DNA from: Impatiens glandulifera
Lineage: Eukaryota; Streptophyta; Magnoliopsida; Ericales; Balsaminaceae
Length of the DNA: 64,000 bases
NCBI RefSeq assembly: GCF_907164915.1
Contig: NC_061868.1
Location: 21,385,819-21,449,818 of the forward strand
Direction: 5' to 3'
Position numbers and translations under genes: made by a program. Below the pieces are notes generated by a model. The model saw only the letters and a program-made list of their open reading frames with translations, had not been told where the DNA came from and did not search any database. Shown one piece after another: positions 20,865-32,071 of this stretch (the first letter of the stretch is position 1; the number at the start of each line of letters is the position of its first letter).

Positions 20865-23800
20865 TTAGTGGCTCCCTCCATCCGGTTTGTTAATCATTTC
20901 ATTGAAGAAGTCGTTTCCGAAACCCCTTCCTGGTTGCCCAGAAATGTCGGCTGACAAGGAGCCCCTTCCCGTTTGAATAGGAATACTAAACCCATGATTT
21001 CTTTGACTTTTAACAACATTGCCAACCGAACTTCCTTCTATGTGCATTCGCAGATTTGACCGGGCATTATGGGAAATAGTTTGTATCGGGACTCCCTCGA
21101 TAGGTTGAGACCTTGCCCTTCGTCTACGATTTAATGGCTTCTCATCTTCTTCTTCGTCTTCTTCACTGGTCGGATTTTCAGAGTTAGGATTTGTGTTCAT
21201 CGGTGCCGCATTTTCTGGTCCGATGTTTACTTCTGCCACCTCTTGAACCCTCTTTCTCTTAGACGCCGCTCTTGTCTTTTTAACAATTGGAGGGGATACC
21301 TCTTTTTCTTTATTGAGTTGATCCTGAATAATCTGAGCCGCATTCTCATTTGCTAGCTCGGCCGCTTTAGCTCTGGCATCTTCTTCATCTTGAAATCGCC
21401 GGGCAGCCTCTTCATTCAATCTCAGTTTTTCGGCGTCGGCCACGCCTTGATTTTTTGCCAGCTCGTAGAGTTGTATTGAAATAGCTTAAACCGATGTTAG
21501 GTTTTGAGACAGTACCTCTTGGACTTGCTCCAGTTTGATATCATGGGATTGAGATGAGGAGGCTTGTTCTCTCCGAATTTCATTTACTTGACCCTCCATA
21601 GATGCTTGCCATGAGGCCATGGACTTCTTGATCAAACCCTCAATCAACATCTTCAGTCGGTCTTCAGAAATTAGGATTAGTGAACCGACCGACTGGTGTT
21701 GCACTGGAGACACGCCATGAGAATGAGCGTGAAGAGAAATTTATGTTCCAACTGGTATGTCAACACTCAATTCTCTAGACTTGTTTCAGTTAGATGACTT
21801 ACTCAATGAAGCTTTGATTGATTTAGAGGGAGGCGGATTGGTGGTTGCCTTGTCTTGTTCCTCTCACTCGATTCATTTTCCGGAGTATTGATGGGAGAGT
21901 TCGGTTTACCGGAGGAGTGATCATTTTTATGACCCATGACGCTGATCCCCGGTTTCGGTTTCATTTTACATTTCCTGTTCCACCGGTTTGGAGGATTGAC
22001 CGACCTCAAAATGTGATTTCTCGGCGTGGTTTTTATTTTGTTCAACATCTTTTTCTTCTTCATCCAGTTTTTCGTCATTCTTGTAAACCATTGCATTAAG
22101 ATCTTTCATTATATTTTCAGTAGTGAGAGGACAATACCGTTCACTTCAGTGACATCTTCATTTAACTTGAAGTGCTCCTCCCTCTCCGCAACAATCGGTA
22201 GCAATTCAGTCCGTCTTGCAATAGCTTCGGCGAAATTATATCTTGATAGGGCTTCGTGGACAGATTTGGTTTTTGCTAAATCGAAGGCCACTTCTTCCAA
22301 AACTAGGAGCTCTGACCATTTTTCTCCTCTAGTATCTCGGGGAGAACATCTTTGAAACTGACTTCCATTCTTGCATTGGCCCATGTATAGCACATGTTGG
22401 AAGTGTGCAGTGCCCTTTCATCAACCTCCATAAGGATGTCGGTCACAATATTTTCGGCCTCTTCCTCGTTTCTTTGAGGGTCCGGTATTTCAACAGAATC
22501 CTCAGCAATAACTTCCTCCTCAAGAGGACTTGGATTGACTCCGGTTTTGGTTTGAGTCATTTCTTGATCATTATTTGATTTTGTCGGCTCCTCGGCTTTT
22601 TCTTGCTCAAGGTCGGTTTGTCGATCACCTTCAGAACATGTCCGGTCAGTTTCAGCATTCTGACTGGACGCATCAACATTACTAGTCACATTAGTTTCTT
22701 TCATCTAATTGACTCCATCCACAACGTTATTAATTATACCCGACACTATCGGTTGAACCTCTAAGGCCGCAAGCTCAACCGGAAGACTGCAGTGTCCTTG
22801 ACAATAGGAACAGGAGAGGAAATAGGAATATTTACCTTAGTGTGGACGAATTATTTTGGGATAGAAGTCCCCTTTGATCTAGAACGGTTTTCCGCACTTG
22901 CAGTAAACTCGGCACGAGTCTGAATGTTGATGGGAGAGGCCACGCGGTTTTCAGGAGCGGTGGGTATAGGAGCGGTTTCGATTTCCTCGTTGTCAGTTTC
23001 TTCAACGACATGTCTTTTACCCTTTTTGGCTTCCCTTTTGCTTCTGTCACCTTTGTTTCAATCACTTTGGGTTCCTTCACCATGAGTTCTTTACCCTTAG
23101 TTCTAACACAGCTTTTCTCAATATTTCCAGAATTCAGAATCTTGCAGTTTGAGAGAATGATACCTAACCTGGTAGGAATGTTGAGATGGAGCAGAATCTT
23201 GCTGATCTGCATGGCGTAAACTAAGCACCGGTTGGTCTTAGGAGACACCATCTCGCACATAATTTTGAATAGAATGCCCGCCCAGTTTATCCGGTCACCC
23301 GATAGAATGTCGGCCATCATTTCGAATTTCGACCAAGTGATGTAGTCGAAATTTCCCCCTCTAGGTTAAAGAGCCTTCAATACGATGTCGTAGAGGATCC
23401 GATATTCAAAACCCATGATACTTTTCTTTTCATTTAGTTGCACCGGTTCACTGGTATTGGAAAGAATCATTTGGACATTTAGATTTCAAGCCTCTGAAAG
23501 GTCGATTGAAAAGTCACGCCCCTCTTTTGGAAGATGAAGGGCTTTAGCCAAAACCTGTTCTAATACCTCGAATTTTGCACCGCCCACTTCAGCATGGATG
23601 ATCTTCTTCTTTATTTTTGTTGTATTGAAGAACTCCCAAACAACACCTTGAAAGCATATGAACGGGCCATCGAGAAAGTTCTCCAACCCCGATTCCTTGA
23701 TGTTGTTCATGATCTTCTGAACTTCGGTTGATCCGGCATTCTTGATTTATTCGAAGTCGACCTGAATGATATGAGTAAACAACGCATTATATCTTGCCAT
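20865..23800 (-). pseudogene. Accessory ORF 3 (aORF3) of element I, long form, about 980 codons
   Basis: Function is unknown. The start at 23800 (MARYNALF) matches the start of the G copy. Order: N-terminal family domain (23800-23240, with WEFFNTTKIKKKIIHAEV, LPKEGRDFS and an MMADILSGDRINWAGILF motif, the family's MM-I--G--INW signature); a Lys-rich repeat tract of KEP/KET type (about 23110-23010); a Glu-rich stretch (about 22640-22450); the second conserved segment (about 22430-22150, W-NAR, EALSRYNFAEAIARR); a coiled-coil stretch (about 21440-21300); the basic motif KRKR (about 21247-21265), a likely nuclear signal; and a Gly/Arg-containing tail ending at 20865. The stop at codon 18 and several frameshifts disable it. 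A TATA-like box lies about 105 bases upstream. Confidence 0.8.
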
Positions 23801-23900
23801 GATTAAATCTTGAATATTAAGAGATTTTGTAGAGAGGGAGTGCAAATGAAGAGAGATTTCAAGAAAAGTGATAAACTGTGATTAAAAACATGTACATGTG

Positions 23901-23944
23901 CCCTTATATAGGATGAGTATGACGGTTGAGTCAGTAAACCGTCA
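23901..23944 (-). promoter_or_regulatory. TATA-like box plus inverted repeat upstream of aORF3 (element I)
   Basis: The minus strand reads CCTATATAAGGG at 23912-23901, about 105 bases before the ATG. Just upstream is the inverted repeat TGACGGTT-N9-AACCGTCA (arms 23920-23927 and 23937-23944). Element G has the same arrangement at 56131-56177 with the same 9-base spacer. Each CGGTT arm resembles the core of plant MYB sites, but the binder is unknown. Confidence 0.6.
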
Positions 23945-24299
23945 CAGGTCATCGTACGGCTGCCTTGAAGAGGCGGTAAACTTTCCCTCTAAAATAAAGG
24001 CGGTAGAAATTGGCGGTAACTCTTTGGCGGTAAATTTCGGCGGTAAGGTAATTAAAATCGGTTCATTAATGTATGGTAATTTTGCAGTGGTTTAAAATGG
24101 AACCGAATTAAATTAACTATAGGCATTTTATGAAAAACAGCTAAGTTAAAACATTTATAAGCATTTTCCCCAAAAAAATGATAAGCATAGAGCGGTCAAA
24201 TACAACATCCGGTAGAGAAACAAAACAATCGGTTGTTCATTAAAGACAATTACATAAATGATAATCTTAATTCCTAGCATCTACCCGCCTAATCCAGCT

Positions 24300-24884
24300 T
24301 TACACTGATTCCTTTGTTAGCATGTTGGCCGAGCTCATAGGGGATCCCGGACCGAGATTAGGGTTGTGAGTCTGAAGGAGTCGACTGAGTTGAGGAGCAT
24401 AGCCGATCTTCCTTCGAGGAGATAAGATCATCATCTTCAATTTTTTGAAGATGATCGAGGACCAGTTGATTGGGATGCTGCAGACAATGGAAATCATCAT
24501 TTCATAGACCTTTCTTGTGTAGAACTGATTTGGTATCTGACACAAGATAGATTTGTCGATGATGTCATGAAGGATTTGAATGTGTGGGCTCAGGTTGGAT
24601 TTGAGACCGTGGTTGTTGACCGGAATCAGGGAGTTGGAGAAGAAGAATGAAAATTCTTCGTTTGCATTTGTGAGAAAGGAGGGGAAATACGAAAAGCCTT
24701 CGGAAGGAAGATCGAAGAACTGGGAGAGAGATTCTTCAGTGATCTGGATGGGTTCTTCTCTTACAAAGGAAACGATTGCTCCACCCATTACGATGGCGTA
24801 AGAAAAGAATTCGGTGACTTCCCTCTCTAGGATAGATTCAGATCCTTCGAGGAATTTTCTCAGACCATAGTTATCAAGGGATTC
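24300..24884 (-). pseudogene. Accessory ORF 2 (aORF2) of element I, main part, interrupted by element A
   Basis: This part encodes the C-terminal 85% or so of a short accessory protein of the same fold family as aORF1 and aORF3. Visible motifs are GLRKFLEGSESIL, FFDLPSEGFS, MMISIVCSIPINWSSIIF and YAPQLSRLL, ending in NMLTKESV. The N-terminal 95 bases are at 35071-35165 on the far side of element A. Discounting A and one copy of the GATTC duplication, the length is 675 bases, an exact multiple of three, and I see no internal stop. This ORF was therefore apparently intact until A landed in it. The product has no long C-terminal extension, unlike aORF3. Confidence 0.85.
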
Positions 24885-25049
24885 TGTTGGGTCAAATTAT
24901 TTTGACTAAGTGTTGAAATAATTTAACCATTGAGATTTTGATGATGAAATGACTTATGAGTTTTGATGCATGTGTATCGAAATCATATTTCATAAGACTT
25001 GTCTTTAATGAGAGTCATTAGACCAATTTTGGCATTAGATGCAAAGAAT

Positions 25050-25955
25050 TAGACGTGCAGTCTAACTCAGTGGAGTTAGACGTGCAGTCTAACTCAGTGG
25101 AATTAGACGTGCAGTCTAACTCAGTGGAGTTAGACGTGCAGTCTAATGAATACACAGAATTAGACGTGCAGTCTAACTTAGCGGAGTTAGACGTGCAGTC
25201 TAATAGATCACAGAATTATACGTGTAGTCTAACTCAATGGAGTTAGACGTGCAGTCTAATAGATTTTGGAATTAGACGTGTAGTCTAATGTATTTGGAAT
25301 TAGACATGCAGTCTAACTCAGTAGAGTTAGACGTGCAGTCTAATATATGCGGAATTAGACGTGTAGTCTAACTTAGTGGAGTTAGACGTGCAGTCTAATG
25401 GATTGTGAAAGTTAGACGTAAGTATAACTGCTTCAGACAAGTCTGAGGTAGAACCGGAATTAGACGTGCAGTCTAATTCAGTGGAGTTAGACGTGCAGTC
25501 TAATGGTTATTGGATAATTAGACGTGTAGTCTAATTAAATGAAAGTTAAATGTAAGTCTAACTCCTTCAGAGAAGTCTGAGGTAGAACCGGAATTAGACG
25601 TGTAGTCTAACTCAGTGGAGTTAGACGTGCAGTCTAATGGTTATTGGATAATTAGACGTGTAGTCTAATTAAGTGAAAGTTAGACGTAAGTCTAACTCCT
25701 TCAGACAAGTCTGAGGTAGAACTGGAATTAGACGTGTAGTCTAATAGTTATTGGATAATTAGACGTGTAGTCTAATGGTTATTGGATAATTAGACGTATA
25801 GTCTAATGGTTATTGGATAATTAGACGTGTAGTCTAATTAAGTGAAAGTTAGACGTAAGTCTAACTCCTTTTGACAAGTCTGAAATGATTGTAATTAGAC
25901 ATAAGTCTAATTCAATTAGACCAGGCGGTCTATTAGACTCTGTTATTAGACGGGA
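25050..25955. repeat. TTAGAC dyad array in the 5' LTR of A
   Basis: The dominant unit is TTAGACGTGCAGTCTAA, an imperfect palindrome of two 6-base half-sites with a 5-base spacer. It is interleaved with TTAGACGTAAGTCTAA (4-base spacer) and TTCAGACAAGTCTGA. Units are organised in higher-order blocks, for example dyad, AACTCAGTGGAG, dyad, then a variable 10-25-base linker such as ATGGTTATTGGATAA. The half-sites are better conserved than the linkers. Confidence 0.9.
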
Positions 25956-26322
25956 ATGTTTGATTTCATTAGACTGATTTTCACAATCCGTCTAACTGAA
26001 ATATGTCTAATGCTCAGCTTAAGTAGTATGCTTGAAGCTAGAACCCGCCTACCCATGTGTTATAACTGTACCCTACTATTGCTCCTCTTTCTAGTGAAGA
26101 TCAGTACAATAGCTATATGCAACCAACCAACGAATGCCACATAAAAGAATTTTCCTCATATTACTTGTTTTGCAGGTACATCTCTGATGGAATATTCGGC
26201 GCACTACCAATGGTGTACGACCACGATCCTTGTGCTCTGAGCATGCTATGTACAATGAAGGCTTTCCAATGGAAGAGTGTCACGTATCATTCTAAAAGAT
26301 TTGACCGTTAGCTCCTCCTTAG

Positions 26323-26329
26323 TATTTAA
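26323..26329 (+). promoter_or_regulatory. TATA-like box of the element A LTR promoter
   Basis: TATTTAA, about 370 bases downstream of the dyad array and just before the CAAGGACAACGGAC block. The 3' LTR has it at about 34508-34514. The minus-strand LTRs of B, D and J have TATTTAAA at the same relative place. Confidence 0.55.
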
Positions 26330-26885
26330 CAAATCTCAAGGACAACGGACAATCTGTCTCACGAACTGCCAGATTTTACAAAGAGTTCATCTACATTTTC
26401 TACTTGCTATTCCAGAGAGAAAAATCAAGCCTTTACTGTGAAGCTGCTTTCTGATTGTACTGTGTGTGAATCAAAAGAGAGCTAGAATCAAAAACACCTT
26501 TAGTTGAGTGATATTCTTCATCTTGTAAATCGAACAGAGTGTGTTATGTTCAATAGTGAGCTAAGTGTGTGTAAATTGTATTTGATTCGAATCATATTAT
26601 AGTGAATCCTTCAGGTGGTTGGAAGAAGGGGTGAGGTAGGAGAGTTTCTCCGAACATCCATAAACAAACTATTGTGTTCTTCATTTCTGTCATCTTTTCA
26701 TCTTTCATCTTGAGCTTCAAACCCAAGTAAACAATTCCGCCTTGAATCTGTTTCAAGTGTTTACAAGTGTTTGTGTAGAATAGAAAGTGAATTAAATCCA
26801 TAACAGGATTTCTTTCAAACCGTTTTTCATAAGCCTTCATCAATAGTCAGACCCCCGTCTCTATCGATAAAGCCGATCTTATCAA

Positions 26886-26898
26886 TTGGTATCAGAGC
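26886..26898 (+). other. Primer-binding site of element A
   Basis: TTGGTATCAGAGC lies one base after the 5' LTR end. It is the standard copia primer site complementary to the 3' end of initiator tRNA-Met. Confidence 0.9.
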
Positions 26899-26932
26899 CC
26901 TGTTTCTATTTTCAACCATCAAGAACCTGAAG

Positions 26933-28115
26933 CATGTCTATCATCAATGAAATTCCTATTCTGTCAATGGATAATTGCGAATATTAGATGATGAGAATGC
27001 AAGCTCATTTGGCTTCTCTTGATTGTGATATGTGGAGCGTCATTACTAATGGTCCCATAAAGATTTTGAAGCCAAGAAGTGAGTGGACTACTGAAGATAA
27101 GATGACCAACAACCTGGATAATATTGCTAGGAACATTTTGTACCAGTCGATCAACATGAATGTGTTCTATGAAATCAAGTCCTATTCCTGTGCTAAAGAG
27201 ATATGTGATAAGCTTAATCAGATCTACGGTAGAAGCTCTCAAGCAAAGAAGAACCAGAAAGCGTTCATGTGCAGTGAAAACAAATCCAGATGGGCCGATA
27301 GTGATTCAGAGGAGTCTTCTGCTGAAAAAGAGAATGAAACTGTCACATGTCTGATGGAAGATGACCAATCCAAGGTAAATGATATCTCTGTACCAGAATT
27401 TACAAATGAGGAGTTAACAAATGCACTCAATGAAATGACCATTGAGTACAAGAAGTTAACTGACCATTTTTATGAAATGAAAGTCAAATATGAATCAACT
27501 GTTCTTTCCTCCAACAAAGAATCTGAATCAAACGTTTTTGATGAAAACTTAACAGAGATCTCATCTGAGAATGAGATGCTCAGAGAATAGATTCAGATTC
27601 TTTCATCTGAAAACAAGAGATTAAACTATGTAGTCAGTGCATGGACAAGATCAAGAGATGCTGTCAAACATCAGATAAGCATGTTGAAACCTACTGGATC
27701 TAGATCCGGGTTGGGATTTGACAGCAATGACCTTAATCTGTCCTGCAAAAAGTCAAATCCTCCAACTGACAAGTTTAGGTTTATAAACTTTGTCAAATGG
27801 AGTATGACTAACATTGAATCTGATCCTATTCATGAAGAAGTTGCTTTCAAAAATGAAATAGTTTATGTTCCGCCGACTGTTAGCTGGCTTAAGAATAATC
27901 TGGAAGCAACTAACAAGTCTGGCAATCTAAAACCTGACTCTAAGTCAAGGAGTTTTACAAGAAAGTCTTCTTCAAAAACTAAAAGATCAGTGGCTAGCAG
28001 AAAGTCGGTTGCTAAGTCAAAAACATACGCATTAATCACAGCACAAAATGGGAAATCCATAAAAATAACTCAAATATGGATCCCTAAGGGACTGATTGAC
28101 CGAAGACCCAATTGA
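26933..28115 (+). pseudogene. gag: gag of element A, lacking the zinc knuckle
   Basis: Copia Gag. The start is at 26933 (MSIINEIPIL). A TAG follows at codon 18 in place of the Trp expected there. The conserved DMWSVITNGPIKI, NNLDNIARNILYQSI and CDKLNQIYG segments follow. After YGRSSQAKKNQ the sequence jumps straight to the acidic SDSEESSAEKENE region, so the middle of Gag with the MRPGETM segment and the CX2CX4HX4C knuckle is deleted. The remaining part has a coiled-coil-like ELTNALNEMTIEYKKLTDH region, a stop near 27588, and the WIPKGLIDR motif at the gag-protease border. The frame is kept across the deletion, but the product could not bind RNA through a knuckle. Confidence 0.85.
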
Positions 28116-29560
28116 AAGTGGGTACCAAAAGATTGTAAATATCTATTTATGTAGGTACAAATAAACGAAAGGCTGGAGGAATCTGTATGATATCTTGATA
28201 GCGAATGTTCCAGGCATATGACAGGAAACAGACGACTTCTCACTGATATATCAGATTGCTCTGGACCTAAGATCACGTTTGGTGACAACAAGAAGGATAA
28301 GACCATGAGTAAAGGTAAGATTATCCATGGTAATCTAACTATTAATGACGTGCTGCTTGTTGACAATCTGTGTTATAATTTGATCAACATTAGTCAATTA
28401 TGTGATAATGGTTTGTCAAGAGATTTTCAAACTCATGCATGTCTAGTTAAAAACCAGGATGGAAACATTTTATTGACTGGAAGTAGAGTAGGAAACTCAT
28501 ACAAAATGAATTGGCAAAAAGAGACTTCTGGTCCTATGTGCATGATTGCCAAGAATCACCAGAAATGGTTATGGCATAAACGTTTGAACCATTTGAATTT
28601 TAAAACCATCAACAACATTTGTTCAAACAATTTAGTTATTGGTTTGCCTAAACTTTAGTTTTCAAATAACAAGATATGTATTGCTTGCCAATTAGGCAAA
28701 CAGGGCAGATCATCGTTCAAAAGTAAAGGGAAATAACAATTCAGCCGTATCCTAGAACTTTTACATATGGATTTGTTTGGTCCAATTCCTGTAAAGAGTA
28801 TAGGGGGAATGAGATTTGCCTTAATTGTTATTGTTGATTTCTCTCGATTTACATGGGTTGCATTTTTACCATCAAAAGATAAAACTGCTGAAAACTTGAT
28901 TAGAATATTTAAAGGATTCAGAATCAGAAATCTTTAAATATTACGTGCATTAGAAGTGATCAGGGAACTGAGTTCACTAACAGATACCTATCATCTTATC
29001 TCGAGGAGACTGGAATTAGGCACGAGTTGTCTAGTGCCAGAACTCCACAGCAAAACGGTATTGCTGAGAGAAGAGTATGAACTCTAAAGGAAGCAGCGAG
29101 ATCTATGCTTGCTGAATCAGATGTACCTCGGAGGTACTGGGCAGAAGCCATTAGTACTGCCTGCTATACACAAAATCGTTCAATAATTAACAAACGTTTT
29201 GATAAAACCCCTATGAACTGTACTATGGGAGAATTCCCACAGTTTCTTATTTTAATATATTTGGGTGTAAATTTTTTATCCATAACAATGGAAAAGTTTA
29301 TTTGACCGCTTTTGATGCTAAAACAGATGAGGGATTTATTTTTGGGATACTCATCAGTAAGCAAGGCTTACAGAGTATATAACAAAAGAACACAGACTAT
29401 TGAAGAATCCATCCATGTAGTTTTTGATGAGCCTGTTGAGAGCAAATCTAATGAACCCATTGATCTTGCTGACAGACTAAAAGAAACTAGTCTTGAGTCT
29501 GTAAGTGAAGAAGAAGAAACATTGGATAAGCGGATGGCTTTGTCTGATCCAGTGGTTGAT
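28116..29560 (+). pseudogene. Protease and integrase region of element A
   Basis: Protease cleaves the polyprotein; integrase inserts the cDNA. The protease motif reads YLDSECSRHMTGN (about 28192-28230), so the catalytic D-S-G has become D-S-E. Integrase parts follow: the pre-integrase zinc-binding segment with LWHKRLNHLN (about 28572) and ICIACQLGKQ (about 28677), the first Asp in LHMDLFGPI (about 28761) and the second in RSDQGTEF (about 28952). Next come RTPQQNGIAER (about 29040) and the linker with GYSSVSKAYRVYN and EESIHVVFDE, typical of Sireviruses. Frameshifts near 28920, 29215 and 29330 and several stops disable it. Confidence 0.88.
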
Positions 29561-31309
29561 CCGGTTGAAGTTCAACTAGACGTACAAACTCCTATTCAAC
29601 AAGAAGTTGAGAGTTTAGATGTCGCGGTGTCACCTGTTCAGATGACCAATCCCCTTGGATCCAACTTTAGATGGAACAGAAATCATCCACCAAAATTGAT
29701 AATCGGAAATCCTTTTTCTCCTCGAAGGACAAGACGTCAATTGATGGATGAAATGGCCAACTCTGCATTTATCTCTTAGATTGAATCCAAGAAAATTGGT
29801 GAATCCATAGTTGATCCAGATTGGATCAATGTTATGTAGGAGGAGTTAAACCAATTCGCGAGAAATAAAGTGTGGTATTTTACTCCTAGACCAACTGACA
29901 AGTCAATTATAGGAACGAGATGGGTGTTTAGAAACAAGCTTAGTGAAGATGGTTTAGTCATTAGAAACAAAGCTCGTTTAGTTGCTCAAGGATACAGACA
30001 AGTGGAAGGTATTGATTTTGATGAGTCTTTTGCACCGGTTACAAGACTAGAGGCAATTAGAATCTTCCTAGCATATGCATCATTTAAGAATTTTAAAGTT
30101 TTTCAAATGGATGTGAAAAATGCATTTTTAAATGGGAAATTAAGTGAAGAAGTATATGGTGAGCAACCCCCTGGATTTGTAGATCATGTTTTGCCAAATC
30201 ATATTTATAGGCTTGACAAAGTATTGTATGGTCTGAAACAAGCTCTTAGAGCTTGGTACGACATATTAACCAAATTCTTGTTTGATCATGACTTTGTTGT
30301 TAGAACTGTGGATAAAACCTTATTTAGATTTACTAAACATTCTCACATTCTACTTGTTCAAATATATGTTGATGACATTATTTTTGGTTCAACTAACCCC
30401 AAGTTATGTGAGAAATTTGCTAAGTTGATGTAGGATAGATTTGAAATGAGCATGATGGGATAATTGACACTCTTCCTTGGGCTTCAAGTCCGTCAGTTAG
30501 AAAATGGAACTCTTATCAACTAGTCCAAATACACCAAAGAACTGCTAAAGAAGTTTGGTTTAGAGGACTGTTCTACAGCAGCTACTCCAATGAGCTCCTC
30601 TAGTAAATTGTACAAAGATGAAGGTGGACAAAGTGTCGATGTAACAGCATATAGAGGACTCATCGGATCCTTGCTGTATGTAACTGCTAACAGGCCAGAC
30701 ATTCAATTCGTTGTTGGTGTTTGTGGCAGATTTTAGGCTGATCCTAAACTATCTCATTTTACTGCTGCAAAACGTATTCTTAAATACTTAAAGGGAACTC
30801 AAAATGTGGGACTGTGGTATCCAAAGGATTCCAGTTTAAATTTAACCAGTTTCTCAGATGCAGATTATGCAGGATGCAAAATTGATAAAAAGAGCACAAG
30901 TGGAACTTGTCAGTTCCTTGGAGATCATCTAATCACATGGTTCAGCAAGAAGCAGACGTCGGTCGCCACGTCTACAGTTGAAGCAGAGTATCTTGCAGTT
31001 GTAAGTTGTTGCTCTCAAGTTCTGTGGATTCAACAACAGCTCAGAGACAATGGGATTGAGGCTGATGAATCATCAATTTTCTACGACAACACGAGTGCTA
31101 TCACAATCACCTACAATCCAGTTCTACATTCTCGGACAAAGCATATTGAAATCAGGCATCACTTCATCTGAGAACACGTCAATCAGAAGCAGATTCGTCT
31201 CTAACATGTTCCTACAAATCAACAAACTACAAACATCTTTACGAAACCTCTACCGGAAGCTATGTTTTCTCATTTTAGAAACATGTTATGTCTTGTTGAT
31301 CTTGATTGA
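29561..31309 (+). pseudogene. Reverse transcriptase and RNase H of element A
   Basis: RT copies the RNA template to DNA and RNase H removes the RNA. Visible RT motifs are [42 protein letters not shown] and YGLKQA, with an intact catalytic [10 protein letters not shown] (about 30362-30391). RNase H has SDADYAGCKID, STSGTCQFLG, STVEAEYLAV and NPVLHSRTKHIEIRHH, ending with IFTKPLPEAMFSHFR. The region is in one frame throughout, with about eight nonsense codons (for example near 30430, 30462, 30521, 30733) and no frameshift that I can see. The natural stop is at 31307-31309. Confidence 0.92.
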
Positions 31310-32071
31310 TGTGATTACGTGCATACATTAAGGGGAAACGTATTGCTCAAAATGCAACTGAACAGACATGAAAGACAGAGGTCTTAATTTGTCCTAAGGA
31401 TTCAGTGTTTGAGAAACACAACTACTTAGACGCACGTCTACCTTAGTAGTTTCATCTTCATCTGGAATCATAGTCTTGGTTATTCTAATCTGCATGGTTA
31501 GACGGATACGTCTAATAGACGTTAGACGTTTTTACGTTATGAGCAAGAGGCTGCTCACGTCTAATCAGACACGCGTGTCTCACGTGATGTTATTGCATAA
31601 TTAGACGTATACGTCTAATAGACTGATTTTCAAAAGGAAGTTGAAAATGAGAAAAGGAAAATAAATGTCTAACTACTGGTGTAATTAGACTCTTCATCTT
31701 GTGGCTAATTGGACAGTTGTCCTTTGCTTATGTTTTTGCTCAAGTTCATTTTCCTGCCGAAAATAAAGTCAGTCATTCCACAAAAGAATTGAAGACACAT
31801 GTCTCTCAAAATATAAGGAATGACTAATATTTATGACAACTTTTGCTTGCACAGCTATTATAAACTATTCATTTTTATGATAACATTAAATGATACGTTC
31901 ATTGGGAATAGACGTTTGGGTTCTTGACGGTAGGAGTAATCATTAGAAAATCCCTATACGTTAGACATTGATATTTATTGGGTTATTCATTCTAAAAGAT
32001 AGAAGTTCTTCGAAATCCATCTCTCTCTCTCTAGAATTTGAATCGTCTAAACCTTTGTTCATCGAATCGAA
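31310..32071. other. Spacer between pol and the accessory ORF of A, with TTAGAC dyads
   Basis: Non-coding. TTAGAC/GTCTAA dyads occur between about 31425 and 31690, including TTAGACGGATACGTCTAA and TTAGACGTATACGTCTAA. A GACGGTA half-site is near 31926 and a weak TATA-like GATATTTATTGG lies near 31968, about 100 bases before the accessory ATG. The arrangement parallels element B (4141-4395 and 3894-3932). Confidence 0.65.

Larger units (their letters stand above)
24885..26884 (+). repeat. 5' LTR of element A (2,000 bp)
   Basis: U3 begins TGTTGGGTCAAATTATTTTG and contains the TTAGAC dyad array (25050-25955). A TATTTAA box lies at 26323-26329, followed by CTCAAGGACAACGGACAA, a block shared with the other family I LTRs. 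U5 has the GGAAGAAGGGGTGA-GTAGGAG motif with the hairpin GGAGAGTTTCTCC (about 26639-26651) and the inverted repeat CTTGAA-N5-TTCAAG (about 26742-26758). It ends CCGATCTTATCA. Confidence 0.95.

Noticed and set aside
25055..25246. Open frame with repeating LDVQSNSVE-type peptide
   Set aside because: It is a translation of the TTAGAC dyad array in the LTR; the periodic peptide reflects the DNA repeat, and there is no gene context.
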